Assembly: GCF_001610835.1 (NCBI RefSeq)
Contig: NZ_CP011270.1
Location: 7,520,001 to 7,584,000, forward strand
Source of the DNA: Planctomyces sp. SH-PL14
GTDB lineage: Bacteria; Planctomycetota; Planctomycetia; Planctomycetales; Planctomycetaceae
Direction: 5' to 3'
Length of the DNA: 64,000 bases
Numbering within the stretch: the first letter of the stretch is position 1; every line of letters begins with the position of its first letter. A model generated the notes under the pieces. The model did not search any database. It was not told where the DNA came from and saw only the letters and a program-made list of their open reading frames with translations. The translations under genes were made by a program, and so were the position numbers. Shown here piece by piece: positions 47,143 to 57,792 of the stretch.

Positions 47143-48030
47143 TCACAGGAAGGCATCCGGGTTGTCGACCAGCTCCCGAAGATACCGCCCGTAGCCGCTG
47201 CTGCCCATTCGCTTGGCCAGTTCGCGGACGTCATCCGCCGAGATATAGCCCATCCGCCAGGCGATCTCCTCCGGGCAGGCGATCTTTAGCCCCTGCCGCT
47301 GCTCCAGGACGCTCACGAACAGCGTCGCGTCGACGAGTGACTCGTGCGTGCCGGTGTCGAGCCAGGCCGCCCCGCGGCCGAACGACTCGACGCGGAGGTC
47401 TCCCCGCTTCAGGTACGCACGGTTCACGTCCGTGATCTCGAGCTCGTTCCGATCCGACGGCCGGATCTGTCTCGCGATCTCGACTACCGACTCGTCGTAG
47501 AAGTAGAGCCCTGTCACGGCGTAGTTCGACTTCGGCTCCTTCGGCTTCTCCTCGATGCTGATCGCCCGGCCGTCCGTGTCGATCTCGACCACCCCGTACC
47601 GCTCCGGGTCGCGGACGTGGTAGGCAAAGACGGTCGCGCCCGACGTCTGCTGGCTGGCCGCCTGCAGCTGGGAGGACATGTTGTGGCCGAAGAAAATGTT
47701 GTCCCCCAGGATCAGGCAGGAGGGATGCCCCGCGACGAACTCCTCTCCGATCAGGAACGCCTGGGCGAGTCCTTCCGGACGCGGCTGCTCGGCGAACGAG
47801 AAGGAGAGTCCCCACTGGGACCCGTCCCCCAGAAGCCGCCGGAATAGCGGCAGGTCCTGCGGCGTGCTGATGATCAGGATCTCCCGGATCCCGGCGATCA
47901 TGAGCGTTGAGAGGGGGTAGTAGATCATCGGCTTGTCGTAGACCGGGAGGAGCTGCTTGCTCACCACGGTCGTCGACGGATAGAGCCGCGTCCCGCTGCC
48001 GCCGGCCAGGATGATTCCCTTGCGGGTCAT
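47143..48030 (-). CDS. rfbA: Glucose-1-phosphate thymidylyltransferase
   Basis: A 295-residue enzyme that forms dTDP-glucose from glucose 1-phosphate and dTTP, the first step to dTDP-rhamnose and other nucleotide sugars of surface polysaccharides. Motifs are [68 protein letters not shown] and [15 protein letters not shown]. The ATG at the second methionine is chosen because the upstream start is a GTG. The neighbouring genes rfbB, C and D are absent. Confidence 0.95.
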   Translation of the reverse strand: MTRKGIILAGGSGTRLYPSTTVVSKQLLPVYDKPMIYYPLSTLMIAGIREILIISTPQDLPLFRRLLGDGSQWGLSFSFAEQPRPEGLAQAFLIGEEFVAGHPSCLILGDNIFFGHNMSSQLQAASQQTSGATVFAYHVRDPERYGVVEIDTDGRAISIEEKPKEPKSNYAVTGLYFYDESVVEIARQIRPSDRNELEITDVNRAYLKRGDLRVESFGRGAAWLDTGTHESLVDATLFVSVLEQRQGLKIACPEEIAWRMGYISADDVRELAKRMGSSGYGRYLRELVDNPDAFL

Positions 48031-48121
48031 GGTGGAGGTCACTCCTCGTTGCGCCGTTCGGAGGGGATTGCGGACCCGGCCTGGCGACGGCCGATCGGTC
48101 CCGCGTGGCCCCGCCCCGCCG

Positions 48122-49834
48122 CTACTTGTCGCCCTTCCAGACGACGCGGGTCTTGGTGACGATGTCCTGGAACGCCTTCTTGTCCGGACGGAAGGCGCAC
48201 ATCAGGAACGGAATGCCCAGCATCAGGGCCGAACCGAGCGACGCGAAGAACCGTTGCGTCGCCTGCTGGAGCGAGATGGTCTTGTCCTTGTCCGTGCTGA
48301 CGATCAGGCCGAAGGCGTCTTTCACCACGGTCGTCCGGGTGGCGCTTGACTCCTGGACGGCGAAGTACAGCCACCAGTTGTAGACCATCCAGACCGGGGC
48401 GTAGAACGTCTTGACGACCTCAGGGCCGAACTGCCAGTTCACGTAGAAGGCGCCGGCGAACAGGACGTGCCCCAGGATCGCGGCCGCTTTGACTCGGGTG
48501 ACGAGGAAGTTCGCCAGCGGCACCAGGCACAGGTCCCCCCAGAATGCCAGGTATCGCACCCAGAACGTCGCCGGCTGGTTGATCGGCATCTGCGGGACAA
48601 GGCCCAGCCGGGAGCTGTTGTAGTAGGAGAACAGGTCAAACACCTTGACCATGTACAGGGCGGAGAACGCGGCCACAAAGGCGAAGATCAGCCGGAACGC
48701 CGCGTCGAAGAACATCCAGCTGAAGAGGTAAATCGGCCACTTGATGTAGAACTCGAGCGTCTCGGGGTTCCCCGCCATGCCGACCGCCCAGTCGATCAGC
48801 TTGAACATGTACTGGCCGACCGGGGCGTCGCGGTCGAGGACGGCGAACTTCGGCGAGGCGAAGAACAGCGCGACCGCCCCGCCGAGCGGGATGATCGTGA
48901 TGAGAAGCGCCACGATATTCGTGTAGATCGTCGCCGCGGCGTTCCGTCCGAAGAGCAGCAGCAGCTCCCAGGCGATCCAGCCCTTGTAGCTGTACTTGGA
49001 GGCCTGGTGCGCGACGGCGATCGGGTAGGCCATGTAGGCGATCGGGACCGCTCCGCCGAAGACGGCTGCGGCCAGAGTCCCGAACAGGTCCGGATCGAAC
49101 ATGTCGAGGCTGGTCATGATCCCCAGGAACATGACCAGCATGACGGCGGGCAGGAACACGATCCACGGCCAGATGATCGCCCCCACCCCGAGGTAGGAGC
49201 TCTGGAAGAAGTCGATGTCGATGCGGTCCGCCTTGACCTTGTCCTTGGTCAGCGTGCCGCGGACGAACATGATGGCCAGCGAGGCGAACCAGCCCCAGAA
49301 GGCGCAGCGGCTGAGGAAGTTGAGGCCGAACCAGAAGATCTTGAGCGGGACGTCTTCGATGACGGTGCCGATCAGCCAGCTGACGTCGATCATCATCCAC
49401 AGAATGAGCCAGTAGCCGGCCGTCTTGAAGTACAGGCCCTTGTTCTCCTTGATGAACTCGAGCGGTTCCTTCCAGACGAGCCCGTAGAACTTGGACGGAT
49501 CGGGGCCCCGCTGTCCTTTGCGGCGGGCGGCTTTGGCGTCCATCTTCCCCGTTTCGGCGTTCATGCCGCACTTGGGGCAGACGGGATCGTCCTCGTTCAT
49601 CGGAGTCGCGCAGTAGGCGCAGATCTCGTGCTGGCTGTCCTCCGAGTCGATCTTGTCGAGGACGTTCAGGAAGTCCTCGCTCTCCTCTTTTTTCTTGGTC
49701 TTGCCCGCGCCGGCCGCCTCAGCCGGGACCTTGATCTTGGTGCCGCATTTGGGGCAGGCGATCGACTTGCCGCGGGCCTTGTCCGGAGCGTTGAGCGTTG
49801 TCTCGCATCCGGTGCAGCGGACCTTCACGGGCAT
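48122..49834 (-). CDS. Zinc-ribbon polytopic membrane protein
   Basis: A 570-residue protein. Residues 1-37 form a first zinc ribbon (CTGCETTL...CPKCGTKI) and residues of about 72-92 a second (CAYCATPM...CPKCGMNAE), linked by a charged segment. Residues of about 110-560 contain roughly eight to ten membrane helices ([39 protein letters not shown] and others). No transporter or enzyme signature is recognised, so function is open; the ribbon part could sense metal or bind partners in the cytoplasm. The tadB-like gene lies upstream on the same strand. Confidence 0.75.
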   Translation of the reverse strand: MPVKVRCTGCETTLNAPDKARGKSIACPKCGTKIKVPAEAAGAGKTKKKEESEDFLNVLDKIDSEDSQHEICAYCATPMNEDDPVCPKCGMNAETGKMDAKAARRKGQRGPDPSKFYGLVWKEPLEFIKENKGLYFKTAGYWLILWMMIDVSWLIGTVIEDVPLKIFWFGLNFLSRCAFWGWFASLAIMFVRGTLTKDKVKADRIDIDFFQSSYLGVGAIIWPWIVFLPAVMLVMFLGIMTSLDMFDPDLFGTLAAAVFGGAVPIAYMAYPIAVAHQASKYSYKGWIAWELLLLFGRNAAATIYTNIVALLITIIPLGGAVALFFASPKFAVLDRDAPVGQYMFKLIDWAVGMAGNPETLEFYIKWPIYLFSWMFFDAAFRLIFAFVAAFSALYMVKVFDLFSYYNSSRLGLVPQMPINQPATFWVRYLAFWGDLCLVPLANFLVTRVKAAAILGHVLFAGAFYVNWQFGPEVVKTFYAPVWMVYNWWLYFAVQESSATRTTVVKDAFGLIVSTDKDKTISLQQATQRFFASLGSALMLGIPFLMCAFRPDKKAFQDIVTKTRVVWKGDK

Positions 49835-50054
49835 TTTTGACTCCGGGACGTCTCGTCAAATCGCCTCCTCCACCGCGCTGTCTCGGACCGCAACGGGGCC
49901 GCCGGCAGGACGTGAGGAGGAGAGCGCAGAGGGTTGGATCAGACAGGATCGGGAATCCGAAACAGAACTGTACCAAGTTTCGGAGCGCTGTCAGCCATCG
50001 CCTGAAGACAAGCGACTGGCCGCGGAAACCTGGGGTCCGGCCCCGTCCCCCCCC

Positions 50055-50900
50055 TCAGATGTCGGCCGCCATGATGCGGCGGGCCCACAGGAAGGCCATC
50101 AGGTTCAGGAGGGCGGAGACGGTCAGCATCAGCTGGCCCGGGACCGTGGTGAAAAGCCGCACGGTGTTGTCGGAGTCGAAGGCGAAGTAGTACATCGCCA
50201 GGATGAAGACCGGGGCGAGGGCCATGTAGACGGCCGACTGCCGGGCCTGGGCGGTCTCGGACCGGATCTTCCGCTCCAGACGCTGGAGTTCCCGGACGGA
50301 GTGGGCGATCCGCTCGATGGTCTCGTTGAGCCGTCCTCCGCTCTGCCGGCTGGCGTCGACCGCCGCGGCGAACAGGGCGAAATTCTCGCTCTGGAGTCGT
50401 TCGCGGGTCTCCCGGAGGACGGTTTCGAGCGGTTTTCCCATCTGGTACTCGCCGCACATCTGCAGGAATTCCTGGCAGATCGGCCGGGGGCTCTGCTGGG
50501 CCAGGAGGTCGAGCGACTGCGGGAGCGACATTCCAGACCGGATGGCGCTCGACATGGAGACCATGGCGTCGGAGAGCTGCTCCTCGATTTTTTCGCGGCG
50601 GCGGGCGGCGAAGCGGCGGATCAGGATCCAGGGGAGGCCGACCAGCACGACCACGAGGACGGCCGTGAAGACGGGGCCGATCAGGATCCACAGGACCGCG
50701 GCGAGCACGGCGACGACGGTGATCCAGCTGACGATGACGCGGTGCAGGTTGGCGGAGGGGAGGCGGACGCGGCGGAGTTTTTCGCGGATGTCGGCTTCGA
50801 TCCGGTCGACCCCGGACCAGAACAGTTCTTGTCCGCTCCAGGCGCCGAGCGCGAGGGCGGTGCCGATCAGGACGGTGCCGAGGGGGGCCAGCTCTTGCAT
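50055..50900 (-). CDS. TadB-like type II/IV secretion F-domain membrane protein
   Basis: A 281-residue membrane protein with a T2SSF domain: LSDAMVSMSSAIRSGMSLPQSLDLLAQQSPRPICQEFLQMCGEYQMG, then ERIAHSVRELQRLERKIRSETAQARQSA, and helices on both sides. This is the inner-membrane platform protein of Flp/Tad pili or type II secretion. The usual tadA (ATPase) and tadC partners are not in the window, so it is an orphan here. The ATG before MQELAPLG avoids a long unsupported upstream extension. Repeat copy 4 lies directly upstream. Confidence 0.8.
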   Translation of the reverse strand: MQELAPLGTVLIGTALALGAWSGQELFWSGVDRIEADIREKLRRVRLPSANLHRVIVSWITVVAVLAAVLWILIGPVFTAVLVVVLVGLPWILIRRFAARRREKIEEQLSDAMVSMSSAIRSGMSLPQSLDLLAQQSPRPICQEFLQMCGEYQMGKPLETVLRETRERLQSENFALFAAAVDASRQSGGRLNETIERIAHSVRELQRLERKIRSETAQARQSAVYMALAPVFILAMYYFAFDSDNTVRLFTTVPGQLMLTVSALLNLMAFLWARRIMAADI

Positions 50901-50992
50901 GTCGACTGGAATGAGGAAAGGGCCGACGTACGTTATCCCAGTCGTGCTTCGGCTGCACCTCGCTGGAGGTTGTGAGTCTTGCGAGAATCCAG

Positions 50993-51300
50993 CCCTTGCC
51001 GGCACAGCTGTGCTACCTCAATCCCATTGTGCCACGGCAGCCGGGGTCAAGGGGGCAACCCCTTGCCGCCGGAGGCACTCCGTTGAGAAACCGTGGCACA
51101 CAACGGATGTCTCCTTTGTGGTACCGGCGTTGAGGACTCATCGCTCGCTTTGCAATCCCCGCGGGTTGGTGAGGGGGCATACGGCACGGTGTCCGCGCTT
51201 GGACACACCCTCTTTCAGACATCTCTCGACGGCCAGGCCTCCGGCGGGCAAAGGGGCGTTCCCCCTCTGCACTCCCCACCAGGGTGCCCCTGGACCCGGT
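50993..51300. repeat. Structured intergenic repeat, copy 4 of 5
   Basis: About 310 bases with CCCTTGCCGGCACAG shoulder, a CAAGGGG...CCCCTTG stem, GTGTCC/GGACAC hairpin and GGGGCGTTCCCC-type hairpin. It fills most of the gap between the tadB-like gene (minus) and larC (plus). It is the only copy not directly behind a minus-strand gene end. The remaining 125 bases before larC hold no recognised feature. Confidence 0.88.
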
Positions 51301-51425
51301 GAGCCGGAGATGTGGGGGATGCGGTGTCCGTCGGTGGTGGGCGACCGTCGCAGAATCGTTGGCACCGCCACCGGCAATCCCTACTGTGACAACCACACCC
51401 CGAGCCAACACCACGGAGATGAGCG

Positions 51426-52745
51426 ATGCGCCTCGCCTACCTGGACTGCCAGACAGGAATCAGCGGCGACATGACACTCGCCGCCCTCCTCGACGCCGGT
51501 GTCGACCGCGACGCCCTGGTCTCCGCACTCGACTCATTGGGCTTGCCGGACGTCGAGCTGCGGGTCAGCACCGTCATGAAAGGGGCCTTCCGGGCCACGG
51601 CCATCCGCGTCCTCCATCCCGAACAGCACGCCCACCGCCACTACTCCGACATCGTCGCCATCATTCAGGCAGCGGCAGGCCTGACCGAGCGGCAGCGCGA
51701 CCTCGCGCTTAAGATCTTCCGCGTCATCGGCGAAGCCGAGGCCAAGGTCCACGGCAGCACGCTGGAACAGATCCACTTCCACGAGGTCGGGGCGATCGAC
51801 TCCATCATCGACATCGTCGGCGCGGCGGTCGGTTTCGACCTCCTGGGCGTCGACGAAGTCGTCTGCAGCCGGATCCCGACCGGGCGGGGATTCGTCCGGA
51901 TCGATCACGGCCTGTGCCCCGTCCCGACACCGGGGACGGCGGAGATCCTCAAAGGCGTCCCGCTCCGCGACGTCCCGATCCAGGCGGAACTGACGACGCC
52001 GACCGGCGCCGCCATCGTCAAAGTCCTCGCGAAGCGGTTCGGAGCACTCCCCGCCATGACGATCGAGCAGATCGGCTACGGTGCGGGAACGAAAGAGTTC
52101 CCTGACCGCGCGAACGTCCTCAGGCTCTTCGTCGGAACGGCCGAGGCGGTCGGTCTTGAACGGGACGAGGTCATGCTCCTCGAGGTCAACCTCGACGATG
52201 TCTCCGGCGAGATCGTCGGCTACACCAAGCAGCGGGCTCTCGAAGAAGGAGCCCTCGACGCGTACTCGGTCCCGATCCAGATGAAGAAGGAGCGTCCCGG
52301 CACGATGCTCTGCGTCCTGTGCGACCTCGACGCCGTGACCCGTCTGGAGGAACTGCTTTACCGTGAGACCGGCACCCTCGGGATCCGGCGCCGTGTCGTC
52401 GAACGGACGAAGCAGTCGCGCGCCCCGCACACGGTCACGACCCCCTGGGGGAGCATCGGCGGCAAGCTCTCGTGGCGGGCTGCGGGGCTGGCGTCCTTCT
52501 CGCCCGAGTACGACCACTGCGCCGCGGTCGCCCGCCGGTACGGCGTCCCCCTCGCGGACGTGATGCGGGCCGTCGAGGAGGCCTACCGCCGCGCTCCCGT
52601 GCAGGGGATGCCGGTCGCGGATCCCGGCACTGACGCGGAACCGGTCGAACCTGTGTCATCAGCCCACAATCACTCTCATGACCATGGGCACTCACACGAT
52701 CATGGTCATTCGCATGACCATGGGCCTGGCGGGCACTCCCACTGA
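51426..52745 (+). CDS. larC: Nickel pincer cofactor biosynthesis protein LarC
   Basis: A 439-residue protein that inserts nickel, with CTP, in the last step of the nickel-pincer nucleotide cofactor of lactate racemase and related racemases/epimerases. The N-terminal part starts MRLAYLDCQTGISGDMTLAALLDAG, with EQIHFHEVGAIDSIIDIVG and GRGFVRIDHGLCPVPTPGTAEIL as core blocks. The C-terminal 27 residues are histidine-rich (HNHSHDHGHSHDHGHSHDH), a metal-storage or delivery tail. LarC is one continuous ORF here, unlike Lactobacillus where a frameshift joins two halves. No larA, larB or larE is visible nearby. Confidence 0.93.
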   Translation: MRLAYLDCQTGISGDMTLAALLDAGVDRDALVSALDSLGLPDVELRVSTVMKGAFRATAIRVLHPEQHAHRHYSDIVAIIQAAAGLTERQRDLALKIFRVIGEAEAKVHGSTLEQIHFHEVGAIDSIIDIVGAAVGFDLLGVDEVVCSRIPTGRGFVRIDHGLCPVPTPGTAEILKGVPLRDVPIQAELTTPTGAAIVKVLAKRFGALPAMTIEQIGYGAGTKEFPDRANVLRLFVGTAEAVGLERDEVMLLEVNLDDVSGEIVGYTKQRALEEGALDAYSVPIQMKKERPGTMLCVLCDLDAVTRLEELLYRETGTLGIRRRVVERTKQSRAPHTVTTPWGSIGGKLSWRAAGLASFSPEYDHCAAVARRYGVPLADVMRAVEEAYRRAPVQGMPVADPGTDAEPVEPVSSAHNHSHDHGHSHDHGHSHDHGPGGHSH

Positions 52746-52761
52746 GGCTTGGTTCATCACG

Positions 52762-53100
52762 CGTCCGTGCCGGCACGACTTGATAGCTCAAGCCAAATGT
52801 GCGACGGCAGCCTGGGGTCAAGGGGGCCTGTGTTGTTTCTTTGGCCCCCTTGCCGCCGGAGGCACTTCCATGAGGAACCGCGGGACACAACGGATGTCCC
52901 CTTTGTGGTACCCGCGTTGAGGACTCCCTCACATCACACCGCTGGCGTTGCAGTCACCGCGGGTTGGTGAGGGGGCATACGACACAGTGTCCGCGCTTGG
53001 ACACGATCTTCTTCAGACAGTTCTCGACGGCCAGGCCTCCGGCGGGCAAGAGGGCGTTGCCCCCTTGCATCCCCCACCAGGGTGCCCCTGGACCCGGTGA
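52762..53100. repeat. Structured intergenic repeat, copy 5 of 5
   Basis: About 340 bases, with shoulder CGTCCGTGCCGGC and the hairpins of the other copies. The first stem is longer here: CAAGGGGGCC / GGCCCCCTTG across a 14-base loop, so the insertion keeps base pairing. It lies between larC (17 bases past its stop) and the minus-strand nuclease gene, ending about 64 bases from that gene's stop codon. Confidence 0.88.
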
Positions 53101-53163
53101 GGGGCTTTCCCTGCCTTGATCTGTGTCTATCTGTGTTCATCTGTGGCCCCCTCCTCTGCCTCC

Positions 53164-54342
53164 TCACCGACCGATCTCAACATCCACCCACACCAGACGG
53201 TGATCCGAAACACTCACCAACTCCTCCAGCCCCTCCGACTTCGCCGGCCAGTACACCCCCGCCCTATAAGCCCCCAGCGTCCGGCTCGGCAGAACGTAAT
53301 CGACTCGCAGATTCCCCGAACTCTCAAAGTTCGCCGTGTCCTGCCCCGGCGGGCCCAGATGCGAACGATGAATCCCCCCCGCCATCTGCGTCGCCTCCTC
53401 ACCCCCCACGCTCGACGGAACCGCATCGTGATGGACGAGCGGATGCTTCACGAACTGATCGATCGCTCCCCCCACCGACTCGCCATCCTTCGGATCCGCG
53501 TTGTAGTCCCCCAGGATCACGAACTTCGCCCCGGCCGCCAGACCCCCGCGACGCCCCTGGTCGTCGTACAGGTAACCGTTTCCGCGGCTCGGATCGATGT
53601 AGTCCGACCACAACCGGATCTCGTCGTGATTCCGACACCCGTTGCGATCCTCCGGCCCATCAAACACGGGAGGCGTCGGATGCGCCACCAGCACATGCAC
53701 AAGCCCGCCATCCATCTGCAGCGGAATGTCCCAGTGGCTCTTCGACGAGAGCCGAAGCACCGCCAGCGCCTCTTCCGAGTAGAACGGCCGACCCGTCCCC
53801 GGATTCAGCGGCAACTTCGCGCCGGGCATGTCCTTCCACAGAAACTTCTGAAAGGTCCGCACCGACGCCGCGTCAATCGGAAACCGCGACAGCACCACCA
53901 TCCCATACTGCCCGGGATACTTCCCGAACCCGAACGCGTCCCCGGACCCGCTGACTTTTCCGTTGCCGTCCAGGTCTTGGCCGCTGGGAACCCCCGTGTT
54001 TACCGGAGCGGTAAAGACGAACGGATACAGAATGGGAGACCGCCCGTTCTGGCTCACCTGCAGATACTCTGAGCACAGCAGGTGGGCCCCCTTCTCCTCC
54101 GCGTCGTAGTCAAACTCGTTCAGGAGCAGCACGTCGGGACGGACCGTCTGCACGATCTCCGCCACCCGCCGGGCCCCCTCGTCCTTGCCCCCCTGCAGAC
54201 CGCGGATCAGCTCCCCCTCTTCGGAGCGAAACATCGACACGTTAAAGGTCGCGAAACGAACGACATCGTCCGCTCTCGCCACGTCGGTTCCCCCCATGAC
54301 AGCGGCAATCGCCAGCAAAAAGACCCGGACCTGAGACATCAT
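53164..54342 (-). CDS. Secreted endonuclease/exonuclease/phosphatase-fold protein
   Basis: About 392 residues with a signal peptide ([22 protein letters not shown]). The EEP-fold motifs are [12 protein letters not shown] (start strand), [10 protein letters not shown] (metal-binding glutamate), [20 protein letters not shown] (catalytic D and N) and the final [12 protein letters not shown] (catalytic histidine). The family covers DNase I-like nucleases, sphingomyelinases and inositol phosphatases, so the substrate is open. The start is at two adjacent ATGs after AGGAAAGCAGG. About 100 bases at the 5' end overlap the end of the heptad-repeat ORF in another frame. Confidence 0.85.
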   Translation of the reverse strand: MMSQVRVFLLAIAAVMGGTDVARADDVVRFATFNVSMFRSEEGELIRGLQGGKDEGARRVAEIVQTVRPDVLLLNEFDYDAEEKGAHLLCSEYLQVSQNGRSPILYPFVFTAPVNTGVPSGQDLDGNGKVSGSGDAFGFGKYPGQYGMVVLSRFPIDAASVRTFQKFLWKDMPGAKLPLNPGTGRPFYSEEALAVLRLSSKSHWDIPLQMDGGLVHVLVAHPTPPVFDGPEDRNGCRNHDEIRLWSDYIDPSRGNGYLYDDQGRRGGLAAGAKFVILGDYNADPKDGESVGGAIDQFVKHPLVHHDAVPSSVGGEEATQMAGGIHRSHLGPPGQDTANFESSGNLRVDYVLPSRTLGAYRAGVYWPAKSEGLEELVSVSDHRLVWVDVEIGR

Positions 54343-54589
54343 CCTGCTTTCCTGTTTCTGAACCCACCACATCGTAACGATCCGACACTTCGCCGATCCG
54401 GAGACCCGCATCCGCCCGCAGACGGTTCGCGTCCACTTCCAGACGCACTGCCTCCAACCGCAGCCGGCTGGCGTCGATCTGCAGTCGATTCGCATCCACG
54501 CGGAGGCGATCCGCTTCCACTCGCAACCGCTCCGCCTGAAGCCGCAGCCGATGCGCCTGCTCCAGCACCTCATCCTTCCACTCCCCCAT
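54242..54589 (-). CDS. Heptad-repeat (coiled-coil) ORF of uncertain status
   Basis: A 115-residue ORF. Residues of about 8-62 consist of seven near-perfect seven-residue repeats of the form RLRxxAx ([49 protein letters not shown]), encoded by a 21-base tandem repeat. Such a pattern predicts a long amphipathic coiled coil. The 3' third overlaps the nuclease gene's signal peptide in another frame, which makes the stop region questionable. An ATG with a weak GAGTG site precedes [11 protein letters not shown]. Whether it is translated cannot be judged; no homologue is recognised. Confidence 0.4.
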   Translation of the reverse strand: MGEWKDEVLEQAHRLRLQAERLRVEADRLRVDANRLQIDASRLRLEAVRLEVDANRLRADAGLRIGEVSDRYDVVGSETGKQDDVSGPGLFAGDCRCHGGNRRGESGRCRSFRDL

Positions 54590-55030
54590 CGACTCACTCC
54601 TCCGCGGCTCAGTCGCTACCACCCCGGCCCCTCCGACTCCCGGATCACACAGATCCCGGAGCGGCGGGATGCCTGGGCGTCGGCGGCTCCAGCAGAGCGG
54701 GCGACGCCCCTTCATCCTCTCAAGAAAACGTGGCAAGAAGAGCGCGGGAAGCAACCACGGTGCCCTCAACCAGTCCCCTGAGGAGGGATTTCCTGGCCGC
54801 AAACCATCGGCTGCGATCGCTTCCCGCGTGTTCGCCAATCGGGCCGGTCCGCGCCGGCCCGGCATCAATCGCGTTCGACCTCGGTCCCAATCTCTCGAAT
54901 GCCGCCGTCACCCTTCGTCAGCGCGAGGCGGCTCGGGGGCTCTGTGTCCCCGGCGGGGACACAGACGGACTCCCCTTGGCGTGCTGCCGCCCCAATGCAG
55001 CATGGGCGTCGACTTCCAGCGAAAGCCCTC
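54590..55030. other. Gap with a strong hairpin downstream of a DUF1559 gene
   Basis: About 440 bases between the heptad ORF and a minus-strand DUF1559 gene end. A perfect 11-bp hairpin, TCTGTGTCCCC GGC GGGGACACAGA at 54941-54965, lies about 65 bases beyond the DUF1559 stop and probably terminates or stabilises that message. I see no gene in the rest. Confidence 0.5.
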
Positions 55031-56125
55031 TCAGAAGTCGCCGATTGGATTGCGGTCGGCCACGTTGCAGAGGTTCTGGAAGACGTAGTTGCGGTTGCTG
55101 CCGATCGGATCGATCGCAATCGACTCACTGATGCTCCGGACGGCGCCGTCGGCCATCACGAAGTTCGCGACGCCGGCGTGGTTACTCGAGAAGCTGGCGG
55201 CGCATCCATGCGTTGTTGGCGCACCGAGCGGAAGGAGGTTTCGATGCCGCGGGGTCAGAGCGAGAAAAATCGGCGGGATCGGGCTCCCGGCCCCCCGATA
55301 GTTGATCCCCCATGTCCCGTTCGCCAGGTGAGTCCGCACGTCAAAGGGACTTGCCGTCGAGTTGCCGGAATAGACGCCGAACGCGGAGGCCGCGTTACAC
55401 CGCTGCTGGACGCTGGACCCGCCGATCTCCCAGGCCCGTTCTCCCATCAGGATGGTGTTCGACGTCCCGTCCGGAATCCCGTTCGTCGAAGTGCTGGTGC
55501 AGTTGCCGAAGATTCCGTTGTTTACCCCCGTCCAGTTCACGCTGGTCATCGTCCAGCCGTGGTTGAGCGGCTCCGATCCGCCGCCGTTGCAGGCGACGTA
55601 GTTCGACACCGCCACGTACTGGGCCGGATCGGCCGTCGGGGCCAGGATGTGGCGATCGTTCACCGTCGGCCCCGTGTCCGACGGACAGCGGAACACGGCA
55701 AGGCGGGTCTGCATCGCCTTGACCCTCTGGACCGCCTCCGGAGTCGTGGAAAGGAACACGTCCCGCAGAGTCTGCTCGGTCGGAGCCAGTTTGTTGTAGA
55801 GGCCCGTCTGCTCCAGGTTCGGCAGCAGAAACGTTCCCCAGCCCCACGCGGTTCCCGGAATTCCTTCCGCCAGGTTCGGACGGAGCGGGTCCGGCTCGAC
55901 GTACCCCGGCGGGAACTGTCCGTAGGTCTCGTGGTAGTTATGCATCGCGACGCCGAACTGCTTCAGATTGTTCTGGCACTGCGACATCCGCGCCGCTTCC
56001 CGTGCCTGCTGTACCGCCGGAAGCAGGAGCGCCACCAGGACCGCGATGATCGCGATCACGACGAGCAGCTCGATCAGTGTGAAACCGCGCTGGAGCAATC
56101 CGCGCCGGTTCTGAGTGTCGGTCAT
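55031..56125 (-). CDS. DUF1559 protein with prepilin-like N-terminus
   Basis: A 364-residue protein with [37 protein letters not shown], then [26 protein letters not shown]. The middle contains [17 protein letters not shown] and the C-terminus [23 protein letters not shown]. The family layout is complete. A small charged lipoprotein gene and a further DUF1559 gene lie upstream on the same strand, so these three may be one transcript. Confidence 0.88.
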   Translation of the reverse strand: MTDTQNRRGLLQRGFTLIELLVVIAIIAVLVALLLPAVQQAREAARMSQCQNNLKQFGVAMHNYHETYGQFPPGYVEPDPLRPNLAEGIPGTAWGWGTFLLPNLEQTGLYNKLAPTEQTLRDVFLSTTPEAVQRVKAMQTRLAVFRCPSDTGPTVNDRHILAPTADPAQYVAVSNYVACNGGGSEPLNHGWTMTSVNWTGVNNGIFGNCTSTSTNGIPDGTSNTILMGERAWEIGGSSVQQRCNAASAFGVYSGNSTASPFDVRTHLANGTWGINYRGAGSPIPPIFLALTPRHRNLLPLGAPTTHGCAASFSSNHAGVANFVMADGAVRSISESIAIDPIGSNRNYVFQNLCNVADRNPIGDF

Positions 56126-56190
56126 TTCGAAAATCCCCTTCGGGTTTGATGTCGGTAGAAAGGTGCGGAGATCCGCTCCGGACGACTTCG

Positions 56191-56466
56191 TCAGTCGACT
56201 CCGTACTGCTCATCGCGGGCCTTCTTCGATTCCGCGAAGGTCTTGAGATAGCCCTCCACGCCGGCGTGGACCGCGGCGATCTGCCTGGTCTTGTCGGCAT
56301 CGCTCAAAGACTTGTCGGCCCGGATCATGTTGATCTCGATCTCGGCGTTCTTCCGGGCCAGCGTGGTTTCGGCCTCCAGGTCCATCGGAAGGGGCTTGTC
56401 CGGAATCCCGGAGCCGCATCCGGAGATCACGAAACCGATCAGGATGAGTCCAATCAGGCGTAGCAT
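56191..56466 (-). CDS. Small lipoprotein, unknown function
   Basis: A 91-residue protein with a lipobox ([14 protein letters not shown]). The mature part is a charged helix ([49 protein letters not shown]), unlike the beta-sandwich lipoproteins near other DUF1559 genes. It lies between two DUF1559 genes on the same strand, 65 bases before the downstream one. No family is recognised. Confidence 0.65.
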   Translation of the reverse strand: MLRLIGLILIGFVISGCGSGIPDKPLPMDLEAETTLARKNAEIEINMIRADKSLSDADKTRQIAAVHAGVEGYLKTFAESKKARDEQYGVD

Positions 56467-56679
56467 CGTGGATCACGTCTCTCGTGATGGAAGGTGTGAA
56501 ACGAGGTCGCGTCGCCTCGAAGTGGGGAGCTGCACCGGACTGGGGCGCGGCTCCAATGTCGTACCGCGACTAAGTCGTCTGCCGGGGCTGGTCCCGTGCG
56601 GGGAGGCGGGGATCGATGTCGTGGACCCCTGCTCTCGATCCGCCGCGTCCCTCGCGGACAGACGGCAGAGAAGACCGCT

Positions 56680-57792
56680 TTAGAATTCGCCGATCATGTC
56701 CCGGTCGGCTCGCGAGCCCAGCGCCCACCACGTCGTCATCGCGATGTGGTCCGCAACAAATCGTACCGACCCGTCGGCCAGCAGCACGTGGACGCCGCCG
56801 GGGTGCTCGCTCGTGGGAGTGATGTGCATGTTGTGAGCCCACCACTGGTTGTTCCAGTAGCAGCTCCGCGTGTTGGGGGGCATCAGGTGCTGGTACATCG
56901 TGGCGCTGTTGCCGTCGACGACGGCCCACGTTCCTCCGGCATACTGGCTGTAGCTGGGGAGAGACGCCGTGTAGGTGGCGCAGCGCTGCTGAATCTGGCC
57001 AAGAGTTTCGATCGCCGGGATGTTGCCAGAGAACTGCAGGTGTCCCCGCCGGTAGTCCCTCTCGGCCGAACCGAGCTGGTTGATCAGGAACTCCGAGAAC
57101 GCCGCCGTGTTGGAGGCCCCGTCCGTGATGTCCGCGATGCGGACGTTGCAGGAGGTGTTGGGGTCGTTGCTCGTCGAGTAGTGGCGATAGTCGTAGAAGA
57201 CCGAAGCAAAGCCGTTGGGGAAGGCGAGCTTGCCGTTGGCCCCATTTCCGCCCAGCGACTCGACGTATCGTTCCCCGCTGACGCCGGTCGCCTGCCGCGG
57301 CCAGCCGTGATTGACTGCGTAGTTATTGTTCCCCACCCCCCGCCCATAGGACGCGTTCTTGCGGGCCTTGAAGTCCGACGGACAGAGGAAGATGTTGATC
57401 GTCGTCTTGATCGCCGGGAGGTTGGGATGATTGGCGTCAACGACGACGGAGTTCGCGAAGCCGCGGCGGAAATCGAACTTGTTGTAGACGTTGGCCTGAT
57501 CGAGATAGGGAAGGAGCAGCACCTGGCCAGAGATGCGGCCGTTCACTCCGGTCTCTCCCCCCGGTCCGCTGTCGGGCTGCGTCTGATTCGTGTTCCAGGG
57601 GGGGAAGACGAAGTGGGTCTCGTGATAGTTATGGAGCGCGATCCCGATCTGCTTCAAATTGTTGCGGCATTGTGCCTGCCGCGCCGCTTCACGGGCCTGC
57701 TGAACTGCCGGTAGCAGCAGCGAGACCAGCACCGCGATAATGGCAATGACCACGAGCAGCTCAATGAGCGTAAACCCCTTCTTCACGGTCAT
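56680..57792 (-). CDS. DUF1559 protein with prepilin-like N-terminus
   Basis: A 370-residue protein with the shortest leader of the group: [41 protein letters not shown]. The family block [26 protein letters not shown] follows, and the C-terminal motif is [21 protein letters not shown]. It is divergent from the ECF sigma factor gene. The start codon directly before the pilin motif leaves no doubt about the N-terminus. Confidence 0.88.
   Translation of the reverse strand: MTVKKGFTLIELLVVIAIIAVLVSLLLPAVQQAREAARQAQCRNNLKQIGIALHNYHETHFVFPPWNTNQTQPDSGPGGETGVNGRISGQVLLLPYLDQANVYNKFDFRRGFANSVVVDANHPNLPAIKTTINIFLCPSDFKARKNASYGRGVGNNNYAVNHGWPRQATGVSGERYVESLGGNGANGKLAFPNGFASVFYDYRHYSTSNDPNTSCNVRIADITDGASNTAAFSEFLINQLGSAERDYRRGHLQFSGNIPAIETLGQIQQRCATYTASLPSYSQYAGGTWAVVDGNSATMYQHLMPPNTRSCYWNNQWWAHNMHITPTSEHPGGVHVLLADGSVRFVADHIAMTTWWALGSRADRDMIGEF

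Noticed and set aside
52676-52742. Histidine-coding repeat in larC as a separate repeat element
   Set aside because: The CATGACCATGGGCACTC-like repeats are the codons of the histidine-rich tail of LarC and need no other explanation.
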